Source: Sphingomonas sp.
Lineage (GTDB): Bacteria; Pseudomonadota; Alphaproteobacteria; Sphingomonadales; Sphingomonadaceae
Reading direction: 5' to 3'
Assembly (NCBI GenBank): GCA_021154945.1
Contig: JAJNQF010000295.1
Location: forward strand, 1-33,658
Length of the DNA: 33,658 bases
Part shown: piece after piece, positions 8,994-17,457 of the stretch
Layout of the letters: each line of letters starts with the position of its first letter
Numbering within the stretch: position 1 is the first letter of the stretch
The notes under the pieces: generated by a model
Told to the model about the DNA's origin: nothing
Databases searched by the model: none
What the model saw: only the letters and a program-made list of their open reading frames with translations
Program-made: the position numbers and the translations under genes

Positions 8994-10247
8994 TTGATCA
9001 ACAACCGGCAAGCCGGCCGCCGTCGCGGTCGTGGCAACAATAATAATGGCGGCGGCGGTAGTGGTGGCGGTCAACGCCAGGGTGGTGGCGGAGGCCAGGG
9101 TGGTCGCGATGCCGGCAACCGCATCGACAGCCGCGCGCGCGGCAACGCGAGCCAGCTGTACGAGAAGTACAAGAACCTCGCGCGCGACGCGCAGCAGCAG
9201 GGCGACCGCGTCAACATCGAATATTACCTCCAGTTCGCGGACCATTATTTCCGCGTCCTGAGCGAAACCCGCGCCCGCTTCGAAGAGAGCCAGCCGCAGG
9301 CGCAGCAGCAGCCGCGTCGCCAGCAGCCCTTCGATCTCGACGGCGACGACGATTACGGCGACGAGGGCGAGCCGATCCGTTCGGGCGAGCAGCAGGGGGG
9401 GCAGGCTTCGGCTGAGCAGAACCGTGGCGACCAGAACCGGGCTGAGCAGAATGGCGGCCAGCAGAGCGGCCAATACTCGAATGCGCCTCGTCAGAACCGC
9501 GACAACCAGAATCGCGAGGACCGCCCTCAGCGCGAAGATCGCCCGCGGTACGAGAACAACCGCTACGAAGGTCAGCGTAACGAGGGTTCCCGCAGCGACG
9601 GCCCCCGCAGCGATGCTCAGCGCAGCGACGGCCAGCGCGAGGACCGCGTCCGTGGCGACAGTCAGCGCAACCAGCGCAACGCCCCCCGCGATACGCAGCA
9701 GCGCGACGAGCGTAGCGGCGAAGAGCAGGGTCAGGCGCGCGAGGCCCAGGCCCGTGAGAACCAGTCCCGCGAGGAACAGGTCCGCGAGCCGCGCAGCGAC
9801 TACCGCGATGCGCCGCAGCGTGAGACGACCCGTCGCACGCCACGTGTGAGCGCGCCGATGGCCAACGCCAACCAGGACTCGGAAGCCGACACGCTGCGTT
9901 CGGCGACCGAAACCGCCCAGCCGACCGAAACCGCCGAAGCCACGGCGCCCGTCGCGGCAACCGAGGAGCAGCCCCGCCGTCGCGGTCGCCCGCGCCGCGA
10001 TCGCAGCCTCGACGCCCCCGCCGCTCAGGACCAGGGTTCGCAGGACCAGGGTTCGCAGGACGAGGGCACGCCGACCGCGTTCGACGCGGACCGCCTGCCG
10101 CCCTCGCTCGGCATCTCGGCCACCGTCGCACCGGCACCGGCCCCAACATCGGCAGCCGAAGCGGCTCCCGCAGCCGACGCCGGCACCGAGGAAAAGCCCC
10201 GCCGCCGCCGCGTTCGCGCGGTGCCCGACGAGGTTCAGGCCGGCTGA
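8994..10247 (+). CDS. DUF4167 domain protein, disordered Arg/Gln/Glu-rich
   Basis: A 417-residue protein from TTG 8994, chosen because GAGGA stands about 7 bases upstream and the product then begins LINNRQAGRRRGRG, as DUF4167 proteins do; an ATG at 8859 would add 45 unconserved residues. After an Asn/Gly-rich stretch, the DUF4167 domain covers roughly residues 40-90 (SQLYEKYKNLARDAQQQGDR, EYYLQFADHYFRVL). The remainder is low complexity: QN/RED repeats, a run of RSDG/QRSDA pentapeptides, Ala/Thr-rich and Arg-rich tails (RRRGRPRRDR, EKPRRRRVRA). The Arg-rich composition suggests nucleic-acid binding, but the function is not established. The position after prfA-prmC is common in alphaproteobacteria. 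Confidence 0.88.
   Translation: MINNRQAGRRRGRGNNNNGGGGSGGGQRQGGGGGQGGRDAGNRIDSRARGNASQLYEKYKNLARDAQQQGDRVNIEYYLQFADHYFRVLSETRARFEESQPQAQQQPRRQQPFDLDGDDDYGDEGEPIRSGEQQGGQASAEQNRGDQNRAEQNGGQQSGQYSNAPRQNRDNQNREDRPQREDRPRYENNRYEGQRNEGSRSDGPRSDAQRSDGQREDRVRGDSQRNQRNAPRDTQQRDERSGEEQGQAREAQARENQSREEQVREPRSDYRDAPQRETTRRTPRVSAPMANANQDSEADTLRSATETAQPTETAEATAPVAATEEQPRRRGRPRRDRSLDAPAAQDQGSQDQGSQDEGTPTAFDADRLPPSLGISATVAPAPAPTSAAEAAPAADAGTEEKPRRRRVRAVPDEVQAG
10026..10070 (+). repeat. 15-base tandem repeat inside the DUF4167 gene
   Basis: CAGGACCAGGGTTCG occurs at 10026-10040 and again exactly at 10041-10055, followed by a diverged third copy at 10056-10070. In frame it encodes repeated Gln-Asp-Gln-Gly-Ser, so copy-number change keeps the frame. 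Confidence 0.85.
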
Positions 10248-10301
10248 TCTCGACCGCCCCGGATTGATCCGGCGAGTATACCTCGCCGACATGCAAGGTC
10301 T

Positions 10302-10326
10302 GTCATCCCCGCGGAGGCGGGGATGA
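10302..10326. repeat. Single GTCATCC-type REP unit
   Basis: A 25-base hairpin unit (GTCATCCCC ... GGGGATGA) of the same type as the pair at 1863-1960, 55 bases past the DUF4167 stop. A small hairpin GGCGAG/CTCGCC (10271-10287) stands just before it. Confidence 0.75.
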
Positions 10327-10354
10327 GTGCCTATTCATTCCCGGGCGAACACCA

Positions 10355-10393
10355 AAAAAGGCCGGTACCGCATCCCGCGGTACCGGCCTTTTT
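10355..10393. terminator. Bidirectional rho-independent terminator
   Basis: A perfect 17-base stem (AAAAAGGCCGGTACCGC paired with its complement at 10377-10393) closes a 5-base loop and ends in T5 on the top strand and T5-T6 on the bottom strand. It can stop transcription from the DUF4167 gene and from the facing TauE/SafE gene. Confidence 0.92.
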
Positions 10394-10818
10394 CCGTATC
10401 GGGGGGGCAGGGGATCCTCGAAGTCGATCCCCTCGCACACTGTCGTCGCGGTGGATCAGACGCGATGATCTCCGCCACCAGAGATCTTCTAAACCCCCCT
10501 CCCTGGAAGGGAGGGGCTGGGGGGTGGGTAGGCCAGCTTGAGCCATCACCATTGAACCACCCGGACACCCCCGACGCGACCTGACAGAAACGGTAGAAGA
10601 TCAGCAGGCAACACCCAGCCCGAAGCGGATCGTCCTCGCACACAGCGGCATAATCCGCCCGCTCCCGACCCGGAACGGTCTACCCAGCGCGAACCGGTTC
10701 CCCGCGCTGTCGGCCAAAGTTCGCGACTCCGAGCGCCACCCCCGAAACACGCCGCCCGACCACCCGGTCAGCCCCTATTCCTCAGCGCCGCGCGCGCTCG
10801 ACTAAGCCCCACCAACGC
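10394..10818. other. Gene-free stretch between DUF4167 and the TSUP permease
   Basis: About 425 bases without a convincing gene. It holds one copy of a third repeat type at 10494-10528 (C-run, CCTGGAAGG core, then G-rich GGGGCTGGGGGGTGGG). Short open frames crossing it are made of repeat-derived Pro/Gly codons. I see no tRNA-like fold, no recognised ncRNA and no clear promoter. Confidence 0.6.
10494..10528. repeat. G/C-run repeat unit of a third type
   Basis: CCCCCCTCCC, TGGA, AGGGAGGGG form a hairpin followed by CTGGGGGGTGGG. It resembles the prmC repeat in style (C-rich arm, short loop, G-rich arm and tail) but has a different core. Single unit; no inverted partner is seen nearby. Confidence 0.6.
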
Positions 10819-11604
10819 TCAGGAATACGCCCGCCAGAAGAACACGATCGTCGTCGCGATCGTCACCAACAGCGTCCAAATGCGGATCACCTGCGGCGAT
10901 AGCAACAAACCCAGTCTCGCGCCGTAATGCCCGCCGACGATCCCGCCGATCAGCATCGGCACGCACAGAGCCCACACCACCATCCCGGTCGCGATGAAGA
11001 TGATCGTCGCCGCAAGATTAGCCACCGCCAGCATCAGCGTCCGCGGCGGTGCCAGCGTCGCCGGCGTCGCGCCCGACAGCAGCCCCCACGCGGCGGTCAG
11101 CATCAGCCCGACCCCGCCCCCGAAATAGCCGCCATAGATTCCCAGCAGCGCCTGCACCGCGACCAGCGACTTCGGCCCGATCTCGACCCGCGACCGGAGC
11201 CACAGCGACGCACGCGTCCCGAACGCGATCGCCAGCGTCGCGAACAGCAACAGCCACGGCACGATCAGGTCGAACGCGCGCGCCGACGTGGCCACCAGTA
11301 AGAGGCTGCCCACGAGTCCACCGACGAAGGTGATCCCCGCCATCGTCTTCATGCTGACGCCGGAGATCCGCTGGAGCCCGTGCCGATACGCCCACGCGCT
11401 CGCCATCGCACCCGGCTGGAGCGAGACATTGCTGGTCGCGTTGGCGAAGGTCGAGGGCACGCCAAGCCCGATCAGCGTCGGCATGGTCGCGAAGCTGCCA
11501 CCGCCCGCCAACGCATTCATCGCACCGCCGAGAACACCCGCCCCTGCCGCCAGAGCGACCGCACTCCACTCAAGCAAAAGCGTCGGACTCGACAGCAGCC
11601 TCAC
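10819..11604 (-). CDS. TauE/SafE (TSUP) family permease
   Basis: Inner-membrane protein of up to 261 residues with about eight hydrophobic segments. The N-terminal repeat contains the family hallmark GGAMNALAGGGSFATMPTL followed by GVPSTFANATSNV. The second half repeats the theme with GIYGGYFGGGVGLMLTAAWG. TSUP proteins export or import organosulfur and related anions such as sulfite, taurine or sulfoacetate; the substrate here is unknown. The ATG at 11604 lies inside rlmN, overlapping its end by 35 bases. A TTG at 11577 gives MLEWSAVALAAG, closer to the usual family start, with only 8 bases of overlap. Either way it is probably translationally coupled to rlmN. Confidence 0.87.
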   Translation of the reverse strand: MRLLSSPTLLLEWSAVALAAGAGVLGGAMNALAGGGSFATMPTLIGLGVPSTFANATSNVSLQPGAMASAWAYRHGLQRISGVSMKTMAGITFVGGLVGSLLLVATSARAFDLIVPWLLLFATLAIAFGTRASLWLRSRVEIGPKSLVAVQALLGIYGGYFGGGVGLMLTAAWGLLSGATPATLAPPRTLMLAVANLAATIIFIATGMVVWALCVPMLIGGIVGGHYGARLGLLLSPQVIRIWTLLVTIATTIVFFWRAYS

Positions 11605-12775
11605 GATCGAGTTGCGCGCGGCTCTTCTTCTCCGACGCGGTCTTCAACTGGCCGCACGCCGCATCGATGTCACGCCCGCGCGGCGTCCGCACCGGCGCCG
11701 AGATCCCCGCGCCGAACACGATGCTGGAGAACGACTTGATCCGCTCCGGCGTCGAGCACTCGTATGCCGCGCCCGGCCAGGGATTGAATGGAATGAGGTT
11801 CACCTTCGCCGGCAGCTCGTACTTCCGCAGCAACCGCACGAGCTCGCGCGCATCGTCGTCGGAGTCGTTCTTGTCCTTCAGCATCACGTACTCGAACGTG
11901 ATCCGCCGTGCGTTGTTCGTGCCCGGATAGTCCGCGCACGCCTGCAACAGCTCCTCGATGCCGTATTTGCGGTTGAGCGGCACGATCTCGTCACGCACTT
12001 CCTTGGTCACGGCGTGCAGCGATACGGCCAAATTCACGCCGATCTCCGCGCCTGCGCGTGCCATCATCGGCACCACGCCCGACGTCGACAACGTGATCCG
12101 CCGCCGACTGAGCGCGAGGCCCGCCCCGTCCATCACCAGCTTCAGCGCATCGCGGACGTTCTCGAAATTATACAGTGGCTCGCCCATCCCCATCATCACG
12201 ATGTTGGTGAGCATGCGGCCCTCGGGCTGGCTCGGCCATTCGCCCAGTGAATCGCGCGCGAGCATTACCTGCCCGACGATCTCGGCCGGCGTCAGGTTGC
12301 GGACCAGTCGCATCGTGCCGGTGTGGCAGAAGGTGCAGTTGAGCGTGCAGCCGACTTGGCTCGACACGCACAAGGTGCCGCGATCCGCGTCGGGGATGAA
12401 CACCATCTCGTAATCCTGCGCGTCGTCAGACCGCAGCAACCACTTCCGCGTGCCGTCGGTCGACACCTGCGCCTCGACCACATTGGGCCGGCTGATGACG
12501 AAGCGCTGCTCGAGCCACGGATGCATCGTCTTCGAGATGTCGGTCATCGCCGAGAACTCGGTCGCGCCGCGATTGTAGATCCAGTGCCACAGCTGCTTGG
12601 CGCGCAGCTTGGCCTGCTTCTCCTCGAGCTGCGACGTCTCCAGCGCCATCCGCAGATCGGCGAGCGACAGCCCAAGCAGATCGATCCGCCCGTCGCTGCG
12701 CGGCACGAAGCTGCGGGGAACGGGCACGGGATCGATGTGCCCCGGAATAGGCATGAGGTTCGCGGCGGTCTGCAT
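11570..12775 (-). CDS. rlmN: Dual-specificity 23S rRNA/tRNA A2503/A37 C2-methyltransferase
   Basis: Radical SAM enzyme that adds a methyl to C2 of A2503 in 23S rRNA and A37 in some tRNAs. The 401-residue product has the N-terminal RNA-binding domain (QLWHWIYNRGATEFSAMTDISK) and the radical SAM cluster motif C-TLN-C-TF-C within VGCTLNCTFCHTG. It also has GMGEPLYNFENV, the substrate region LSTSGVVPMM and the LAVSLHA block. The C-terminal Cys in AACGQL (about residue 377) matches the methyl-carrying cysteine of the family. TAGGGG lies 9 bases upstream of ATG 12775; an in-frame ATG at 12754 is an alternative. It lies 58 bases downstream of the EPS glycosyltransferase on the same strand and may receive read-through from that unit. 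Confidence 0.95.
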   Translation of the reverse strand: MQTAANLMPIPGHIDPVPVPRSFVPRSDGRIDLLGLSLADLRMALETSQLEEKQAKLRAKQLWHWIYNRGATEFSAMTDISKTMHPWLEQRFVISRPNVVEAQVSTDGTRKWLLRSDDAQDYEMVFIPDADRGTLCVSSQVGCTLNCTFCHTGTMRLVRNLTPAEIVGQVMLARDSLGEWPSQPEGRMLTNIVMMGMGEPLYNFENVRDALKLVMDGAGLALSRRRITLSTSGVVPMMARAGAEIGVNLAVSLHAVTKEVRDEIVPLNRKYGIEELLQACADYPGTNNARRITFEYVMLKDKNDSDDDARELVRLLRKYELPAKVNLIPFNPWPGAAYECSTPERIKSFSSIVFGAGISAPVRTPRGRDIDAACGQLKTASEKKSRAQLDREAAVESDAFA

Positions 12776-12833
12776 GGAGCGAGCCCCTAGCGGAATTTCG
12801 CCGATTTTTCTAGCCTGCTACGCCCGGGCTCCG

Positions 12834-13955
12834 TCAGCGCGTAGCCAGCAGATCCCGATAGGTGGCGTCGACCGCCTCGACCATCGTCTCGCTCGTGTAT
12901 TTGTCGATGAATCGTGCATGACCCCGCTCCCCCCACTCCGCCAATCCTGCAGGATCCAGCGTTTCGAGGAGGTGCCGCAGCGCGTCGACGTTGTTCGAAG
13001 GAAACGTCAGGCCGAAGCGTCCGGCATCCAGCGTGTCGTTCAAGCCCCCCGCGTCCGACGCGATCACGGCTCGGCGGACGCGCATCGCCTCGATCGCGAC
13101 GAGACCGAAGCCTTCCCAGCGCGAGGGGACGATGATGGCATCTGCCGCCATCATCTCCGAAACCACGCCGTTACGGTCACGCCATCCAACATATTCGACA
13201 AAATTCGGCGTGATCTGGCCGATCTGCGGCGCGACGACGGGTTGGCCGACGACGCGCAATGCATAACGATCGCCTAGCCGTGCAATCGCTTCGAGCAGCA
13301 GGTCGAGCCCCTTTTGCCGGTCGAACCTGCCCACGAACAGCAGCTTGATCCGATCGTCGTCCCAGCGCGCCGGAGCCACTGGCGGGGGCGTCTTGCTGAT
13401 CGCATTGTTGATCACCACGAGCTTCTCGTCGGGCAAACCCACACCGCGTGCGACGTCGCATTCATGGGGCGAGATCAGGATGATACGGTCGGCTTTCCGC
13501 GCGAGATAGCGTTCCACGGCGATGATGAACCGTTTGGCGCGCGGCGACACCTGCATGCTGAACGCCCAGCCATGGGGGCAGAAGATCATCCGAGGCCAGC
13601 GTCCGAAGCGGCCGAGCCGCGTAATCACGCCGGCCCCGAACGAGTGGGCGTGGACGATCTCGGGTCGTATCTGGCGGCGTACGCGGCGATAGGCGAAGAA
13701 CAGCTTGGCCATGCCGAGCAGCCGGTTGGGCCGATCGAAATATTCGAACCGGATACCGCTTTCGAGCAACCGCGGTTCGATGTGATCGCGGTGCTGTTCG
13801 GGCATCAAGAGCGTCAGCGCTTCGGGTCCATAACGCTCGGCCTGCGGTGTCAGCAACTCGGCAAGAAAACTCCCCGTGCCGCCGATGATGCTGTCGCAGA
13901 CGTGCAGTACGCGCGGTGGGCGGTCGTCAGCGCGCGTTCGGCTCGGGGACGCCAT
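12834..13955 (-). CDS. GT4-family glycosyltransferase (EPS)
   Basis: A 373-residue GT-B glycosyltransferase of family 4, expected to act at the cytoplasmic face of the inner membrane using a nucleotide sugar. The N-terminal domain opens with VLHVCDSIIGGTGSFLAELL and contains EIVHAHSFGAG. The C-terminal domain has LLFVGRFDRQKGLDLLLEAI and the E-x7-E motif in PSRWEGFGLVAIEAM. The start is 4 bases after the stop of the kinase-like gene, so it is the last EPS gene of this minus-strand unit. The sugar and acceptor cannot be told from sequence. Confidence 0.9.
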   Translation of the reverse strand: MASPSRTRADDRPPRVLHVCDSIIGGTGSFLAELLTPQAERYGPEALTLLMPEQHRDHIEPRLLESGIRFEYFDRPNRLLGMAKLFFAYRRVRRQIRPEIVHAHSFGAGVITRLGRFGRWPRMIFCPHGWAFSMQVSPRAKRFIIAVERYLARKADRIILISPHECDVARGVGLPDEKLVVINNAISKTPPPVAPARWDDDRIKLLFVGRFDRQKGLDLLLEAIARLGDRYALRVVGQPVVAPQIGQITPNFVEYVGWRDRNGVVSEMMAADAIIVPSRWEGFGLVAIEAMRVRRAVIASDAGGLNDTLDAGRFGLTFPSNNVDALRHLLETLDPAGLAEWGERGHARFIDKYTSETMVEAVDATYRDLLATR

Positions 13956-13959
13956 GCGA

Positions 13960-14637
13960 TCAGACCAGGACGGTGCCGGTGATCGGGATGCCGTGCTGGT
14001 CGAGCACTTCGATCAATCCGCGCACGACGTTCCGCTTGGTGAAATGCTTGCGGATAACGATGACGGCCGTGTCGAAGCCGGTCAGCGCGTCGGCGATGCT
14101 CGTGGCGCCATTGGTCGCGTTGACGACGGTGGCCGCGATCAGCTGGCTGGCCGAGGTCGCGATCGCATCGTGCTGCTCGATCAACGAGCGTTGCTCGACC
14201 GCCTCGCTACCGCCGGAGGTCTCCGCTCCGGTCCCCGAAACCAGCAGGCCCGGGATCGCGGTCACCTGATGCTCGGCATGATCGGCCAGCTGGAACAGGC
14301 TGGCAATCCGTGGATGCGCGCGGTTCGCGTCGACGATCACCGTCTGCGACCCGGCCTGTGCCATCACCACGCCAAGGTTGGCGGCCAATACGGCCAATGC
14401 CTCGTCGCAATCGATCCCGATCAGCGCGCACGCGCGTGATCCGCGATCGCTGTCGGCATAGCTTTGGAGGATCGAGCTGCGGATCGCTCGTGCTGCGACG
14501 ACATAGGGCGTGTCGCTGGCATAGGCAGCCACGACCAGCGGATCGACGCTGCCTGGTGCGACGACATCGGTCGGGCCGGTGTGCGTATCGCGATCGAAAC
14601 CGGCCGTTGCCGGACCTGTGGTCGAACGAAGCCTCAC
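13960..14637 (-). CDS. Degenerate BY-kinase-like protein (P-loop motifs lost)
   Basis: A 225-residue protein from GTG 14637, which overlaps the stop of the chain-length gene as GTGA. It occupies the place of the cytoplasmic tyrosine kinase that partners Wzz-type proteins. The fold-like landmarks are there: the helix ARAIRSSILQSY (about 49-60), the helix AANLGVVMAQAGSQTVIVDANR (85-106) matching the Walker A' strand with Asp103, and the C-terminal ITGTVLV. Where kinases have the Walker A GxGKS/T there is LIGIDCDEA (72-80), with no Lys and no Ser/Thr. No D-x-P-P Walker B is present, and there is no Tyr-rich tail. It is therefore probably a pseudokinase or non-enzymatic partner. The open frame extends upstream to 14829, but that part overlaps the chain-length gene and is not conserved in style. 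Confidence 0.75.
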   Translation of the reverse strand: MRLRSTTGPATAGFDRDTHTGPTDVVAPGSVDPLVVAAYASDTPYVVAARAIRSSILQSYADSDRGSRACALIGIDCDEALAVLAANLGVVMAQAGSQTVIVDANRAHPRIASLFQLADHAEHQVTAIPGLLVSGTGAETSGGSEAVEQRSLIEQHDAIATSASQLIAATVVNATNGATSIADALTGFDTAVIVIRKHFTKRNVVRGLIEVLDQHGIPITGTVLV

Positions 14638-16001
14638 GCCATTGCCTCCTTGCGGGGGGCTCGCCAGCCCGTGGTGCCGCTTTTGATGTCGGTCATGTCG
14701 GCGATCACGTCGAGGTCGAGCGCGCTCGCGGTGCCCGACGGCGTACGCAGCCGGGGCGCCAGCATTTCCTGACCGATCGCAGCCGCCAGCCCCGCGCCTG
14801 CCCCCATCACGATCGCCGCGATGATCCACAGGATCAGGTTCGGCTTCGAAGGCAGGGTCGGCGGTACCGCACGATCCAGTCGGCTCGCATTGGCCTGCGA
14901 CACCTCGGATTGCAGGGTCGCCTCGTTATAGCGCTGACGCACGGTGTCGTACGTCGCCCGCGCGGCATCGACGTCGCGCTGCAACACGTTCAACTGATCC
15001 TGCACGCCGGACAGGGCGAGCATCCGGGTCTGCTGCGCGGCGAGGTCGGCACGAATGCTCGATTCCCGGCGACCCGCGGCCGAGCTGGCGGCGGTCAACG
15101 CCTGCGCCTGGACCGACCGCGCAGAGGCGAGCTGCCCACGCAGAGCCGACAGCTGCGCATTGGCGGCGAGCATGTCCGGGTGGTTCGGCCCGAGCGTCTT
15201 GGACAGTTCGGCAACCTTGCCGGCCTGAAGACCGCTCTCGCGCTGAAGGTCCTGGACGATCGTCGACTGGGCGACCTCGGGCTGTGCGGTCGAGCCCGAT
15301 TTGGACTGCGCGACCGCGGCGGCGGCCTGTGCCGCGACGAGTTCGGTCGACAGGTTGCGGACGCGGTCGGCCTCGACGTCCATCCGGTTCATGCCGACGA
15401 TGCCGTGCTGGCGCTGAAAGTCGGACAATCGCGACTGCGCGGCCTCCAGACGATCGCGGACGTCACGGGTTCGTGCGTCGTACCATTTGGCGTTGCCGCG
15501 CGCGTTGCCGCTGCGCAGCGTCACCTGCTTGGTCAGGAACGTGTCGACGATCAGGTTCAGCGTCTTCGCCGCCGCCTCGGGCGACTTGGCGGTCAGGCTC
15601 AGCCGGATGACGTTGCTGCCCTTCTCGCTGCTGATCGCGAGATCGCGGCGCAGCATCGTGAGGCCGTTCTGGTTGCGCTCGGTCGGGGTATCGCCCAGCG
15701 CCGCGCTCTGGAACTGCGGGCTGCGTTGGACGACGTCGCTCAGGACGGCATCGCTGCGGATGATATCCTGCTGCGTGCCGATCACCGATTCGAGTACCGA
15801 GCTGTTGTCCGAGCCGTTGGCGCTGTTGGCGCTGACGGGATCGCGCTCGGTCAGATCGACCAGGATCGACGACGTCGCGGTATAGGCGCGGGGGCGGGTG
15901 AAGCCGAGTGCGGCGATGGCGAGAAACACTACCCCGCCAACCAGCAGGACAAGACGGATCCGATGCCGGATCGCGCTTATCAAATCAGCGAAACTGATCA
16001 C
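14634..16001 (-). CDS. Wzz/GumC-type polysaccharide chain-length determinant (PCP)
   Basis: A 455-residue inner-membrane co-polymerase that sets polymer length and couples synthesis to export. TM1 lies near residues 15-35 and TM2 at 389-410 (NLILWIIAAIVMGAGAGLAAAI). The Pro-rich VPPTLPSKP just before TM2 is a hallmark of the family. The long periplasmic part is alpha-helical and coiled-coil-like (residues 180-375), as in GumC/EpsF proteins, with the Wzz domain at the N-terminus. The GTG start at 16001 overlaps the stop of the ATPase gene (GTGA). No fused kinase domain is present; the kinase-like protein is encoded separately downstream. Confidence 0.92.
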   Translation of the reverse strand: MISFADLISAIRHRIRLVLLVGGVVFLAIAALGFTRPRAYTATSSILVDLTERDPVSANSANGSDNSSVLESVIGTQQDIIRSDAVLSDVVQRSPQFQSAALGDTPTERNQNGLTMLRRDLAISSEKGSNVIRLSLTAKSPEAAAKTLNLIVDTFLTKQVTLRSGNARGNAKWYDARTRDVRDRLEAAQSRLSDFQRQHGIVGMNRMDVEADRVRNLSTELVAAQAAAAVAQSKSGSTAQPEVAQSTIVQDLQRESGLQAGKVAELSKTLGPNHPDMLAANAQLSALRGQLASARSVQAQALTAASSAAGRRESSIRADLAAQQTRMLALSGVQDQLNVLQRDVDAARATYDTVRQRYNEATLQSEVSQANASRLDRAVPPTLPSKPNLILWIIAAIVMGAGAGLAAAIGQEMLAPRLRTPSGTASALDLDVIADMTDIKSGTTGWRAPRKEAMA

Positions 16002-17359
16002 TGGTCACGCACTCCTCGTACCAAGACATTACGCAAATCGTCGAACCCGGTCGGCTTGATCCGCGCGGGGTCGATCCTGCGATTATAGACAAGCAGATAG
16101 AATTGCGGCGCCAGCGTATCGTCGAAGTAATAGCTGCCTTCGATCGCGCTGGCATGAAGGATCGGGCTCAGTGCCGCGAACGCCGCGGCGATGGTCGCGT
16201 CGTCATGACCATCCTCGTTGAGCACCAGCGTCACCTCGTCCCGCTCGATCCGCGTCCGCATCGCCGCGGCAAGGCAGATCACCGCGATCGCCATTGCCGT
16301 CGGCTTGGGCAGGCGCTGGAGATCGACGACCAGCGCCGCGGCGCGCGGGCTGAGCGCACCCCATTCGCTATACGCATCGAGCAGACCCTGCTGGACCAGC
16401 GTGTCGTCGATGTGATCACGACCCGCGCGGCTCGCCGCGATCGCGCAGTTCGCGCCGAACAGACGCAGGTGATACGGCGATCCGACCGCCGAGCGGGCGA
16501 TCTTCATCGCCGCATCGTCGTCGATCGTCAGCCCCGCGGCGTCACAGCAACGGACCAGCAGCGCTTTCAGCTGTTCGGTCTCGATCCCGCCGATCGGTAC
16601 CGACACGATATGCCGACGCAGCGAGGGATGCCCTTCGATCAGGTCCTCGAGATTGGCAGCGATGCCGACCGCGACGATCCGGACCGGCGACCGCATGTCC
16701 GACAGCAGCTTCATCAGCGCCGCCATCTCGGTCTTGGTCGCGTGCGTCTCGATCCGGTCGAACTCGTCGAGCACGAAGATCGTCGGGCGACGCACCTTCT
16801 CCGCGAGAATGGTCGCCATCTGGCGCGCGTCGAACGGCGCGGTCAGCAAAGACTGGACGTCGACCCGCCGAATGCCTTCGCCGGGGATCGACAGAAGTTC
16901 GACGAGATAGGGACGGCAAAGTTCGGAGAAGTCAATATCGCCGCCGGCCAGATTGTAGAGCACGGTCGCGCCGGCCTCGTCCGCCATGTCGCCGAACACG
17001 CGTGCCAGCGACGTCTTGCCCGAGCCGCGCGCGCCGAACACGATGCCATGCTTGCCATGTTCGAGGACCGCCTCGACGAGCCGGTCCAGCTCGCGCGCGC
17101 GCCCGGCCAGACCGGCGCGATTCTCGACCGGCATGCCGGCGTCGAACGCGCTATGGATCCGCGTCCGCCCCGAACTGAGCGATCGCGATGGCGAGACGGC
17201 GGGCGCGGGGCCAGCAGGGATCGCCGCGATCGGCCCCGGATGCGCAGGCACGGAGGCCGCGTTGCCGGGAGCCGCGCGAAGGTCGGGCAGGCTGGATAGG
17301 GGCGGCTCGGGATCGAGCAGGCCCGACAGCCAGTTGCCGAGGCGTGCGAAGAAACTCAC
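15998..17359 (-). CDS. ExeA-like AAA+ ATPase of the EPS export unit
   Basis: A 453-residue cytoplasmic ATPase from GTG 17359, with AAAGG about 6 bases upstream. The first 75 residues include an amphipathic start (FFARLGNWLSGLL) and a Pro/Ala-rich linker. The ATPase domain starts at about 78 (NRAGLAGRARELDRLVEAVL). Walker A is GARGSGKT at 109-116, and Walker B is TIFVLDEFDR with Asp198-Glu199. A sensor region LPxVRIVAVGIA-like and SVPIGGIETEQLKALL follow. It resembles ExeA/GspA-type ATPases, including the ATPase found in exosortase-linked EPS loci. An ATG-less frame extends to 17509 through a 15-base tandem repeat, but no family-like residues occur there. Its role is probably to power or organise assembly of the export complex (inference). 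Confidence 0.82.
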   Translation of the reverse strand: MSFFARLGNWLSGLLDPEPPLSSLPDLRAAPGNAASVPAHPGPIAAIPAGPAPAVSPSRSLSSGRTRIHSAFDAGMPVENRAGLAGRARELDRLVEAVLEHGKHGIVFGARGSGKTSLARVFGDMADEAGATVLYNLAGGDIDFSELCRPYLVELLSIPGEGIRRVDVQSLLTAPFDARQMATILAEKVRRPTIFVLDEFDRIETHATKTEMAALMKLLSDMRSPVRIVAVGIAANLEDLIEGHPSLRRHIVSVPIGGIETEQLKALLVRCCDAAGLTIDDDAAMKIARSAVGSPYHLRLFGANCAIAASRAGRDHIDDTLVQQGLLDAYSEWGALSPRAAALVVDLQRLPKPTAMAIAVICLAAAMRTRIERDEVTLVLNEDGHDDATIAAAFAALSPILHASAIEGSYYFDDTLAPQFYLLVYNRRIDPARIKPTGFDDLRNVLVRGVRDQ

Positions 17360-17412
17360 GGGTGGCCTTTCCGCGCTGTCGAGTTGAACGGCGCCGCCCC
17401 GAGCGAGATGTT

Positions 17413-17457
17413 GGCGATCAAGGGCGTGGCGATCGAGGGCGTAGCGATCGAAGTGAT
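17413..17457. repeat. 15-base tandem repeat between OPX and ATPase genes
   Basis: GGCGATCAAGGGCGT (17413-17427) and GGCGATCGAGGGCGT (17428-17442) differ at one base; a third, more diverged copy follows to 17457. It lies in the 118-base gap between the OPX stop and the preferred ATPase start. Read in the ATPase frame it would encode DRxAL-like pentapeptides. Confidence 0.75.

Noticed and set aside
10271..10287. Terminator hairpin directly after DUF4167
   Set aside because: Six-base stem without a T-run; the strong terminator at 10355-10393 is the better candidate.
8916..10292. 458-residue Ala/Leu/Val-rich minus-strand frame that looks membrane-like
   Set aside because: It mirrors the Arg/Gln-rich DUF4167 gene; hydrophobic composition follows from reading Arg/Ala/Asp codons on the other strand.
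10323..10643. Several 70-100 residue frames in the spacer after DUF4167
   Set aside because: They run through the REP unit, the terminator and the G-run repeat and consist of repeat-derived Pro/Gly/Arg residues.
14310..17299. Long plus-strand frames across the export unit (592 and 398 residues)
   Set aside because: Antisense to the chain-length and ATPase genes, Arg-rich, with no recognisable domain and no start signals.
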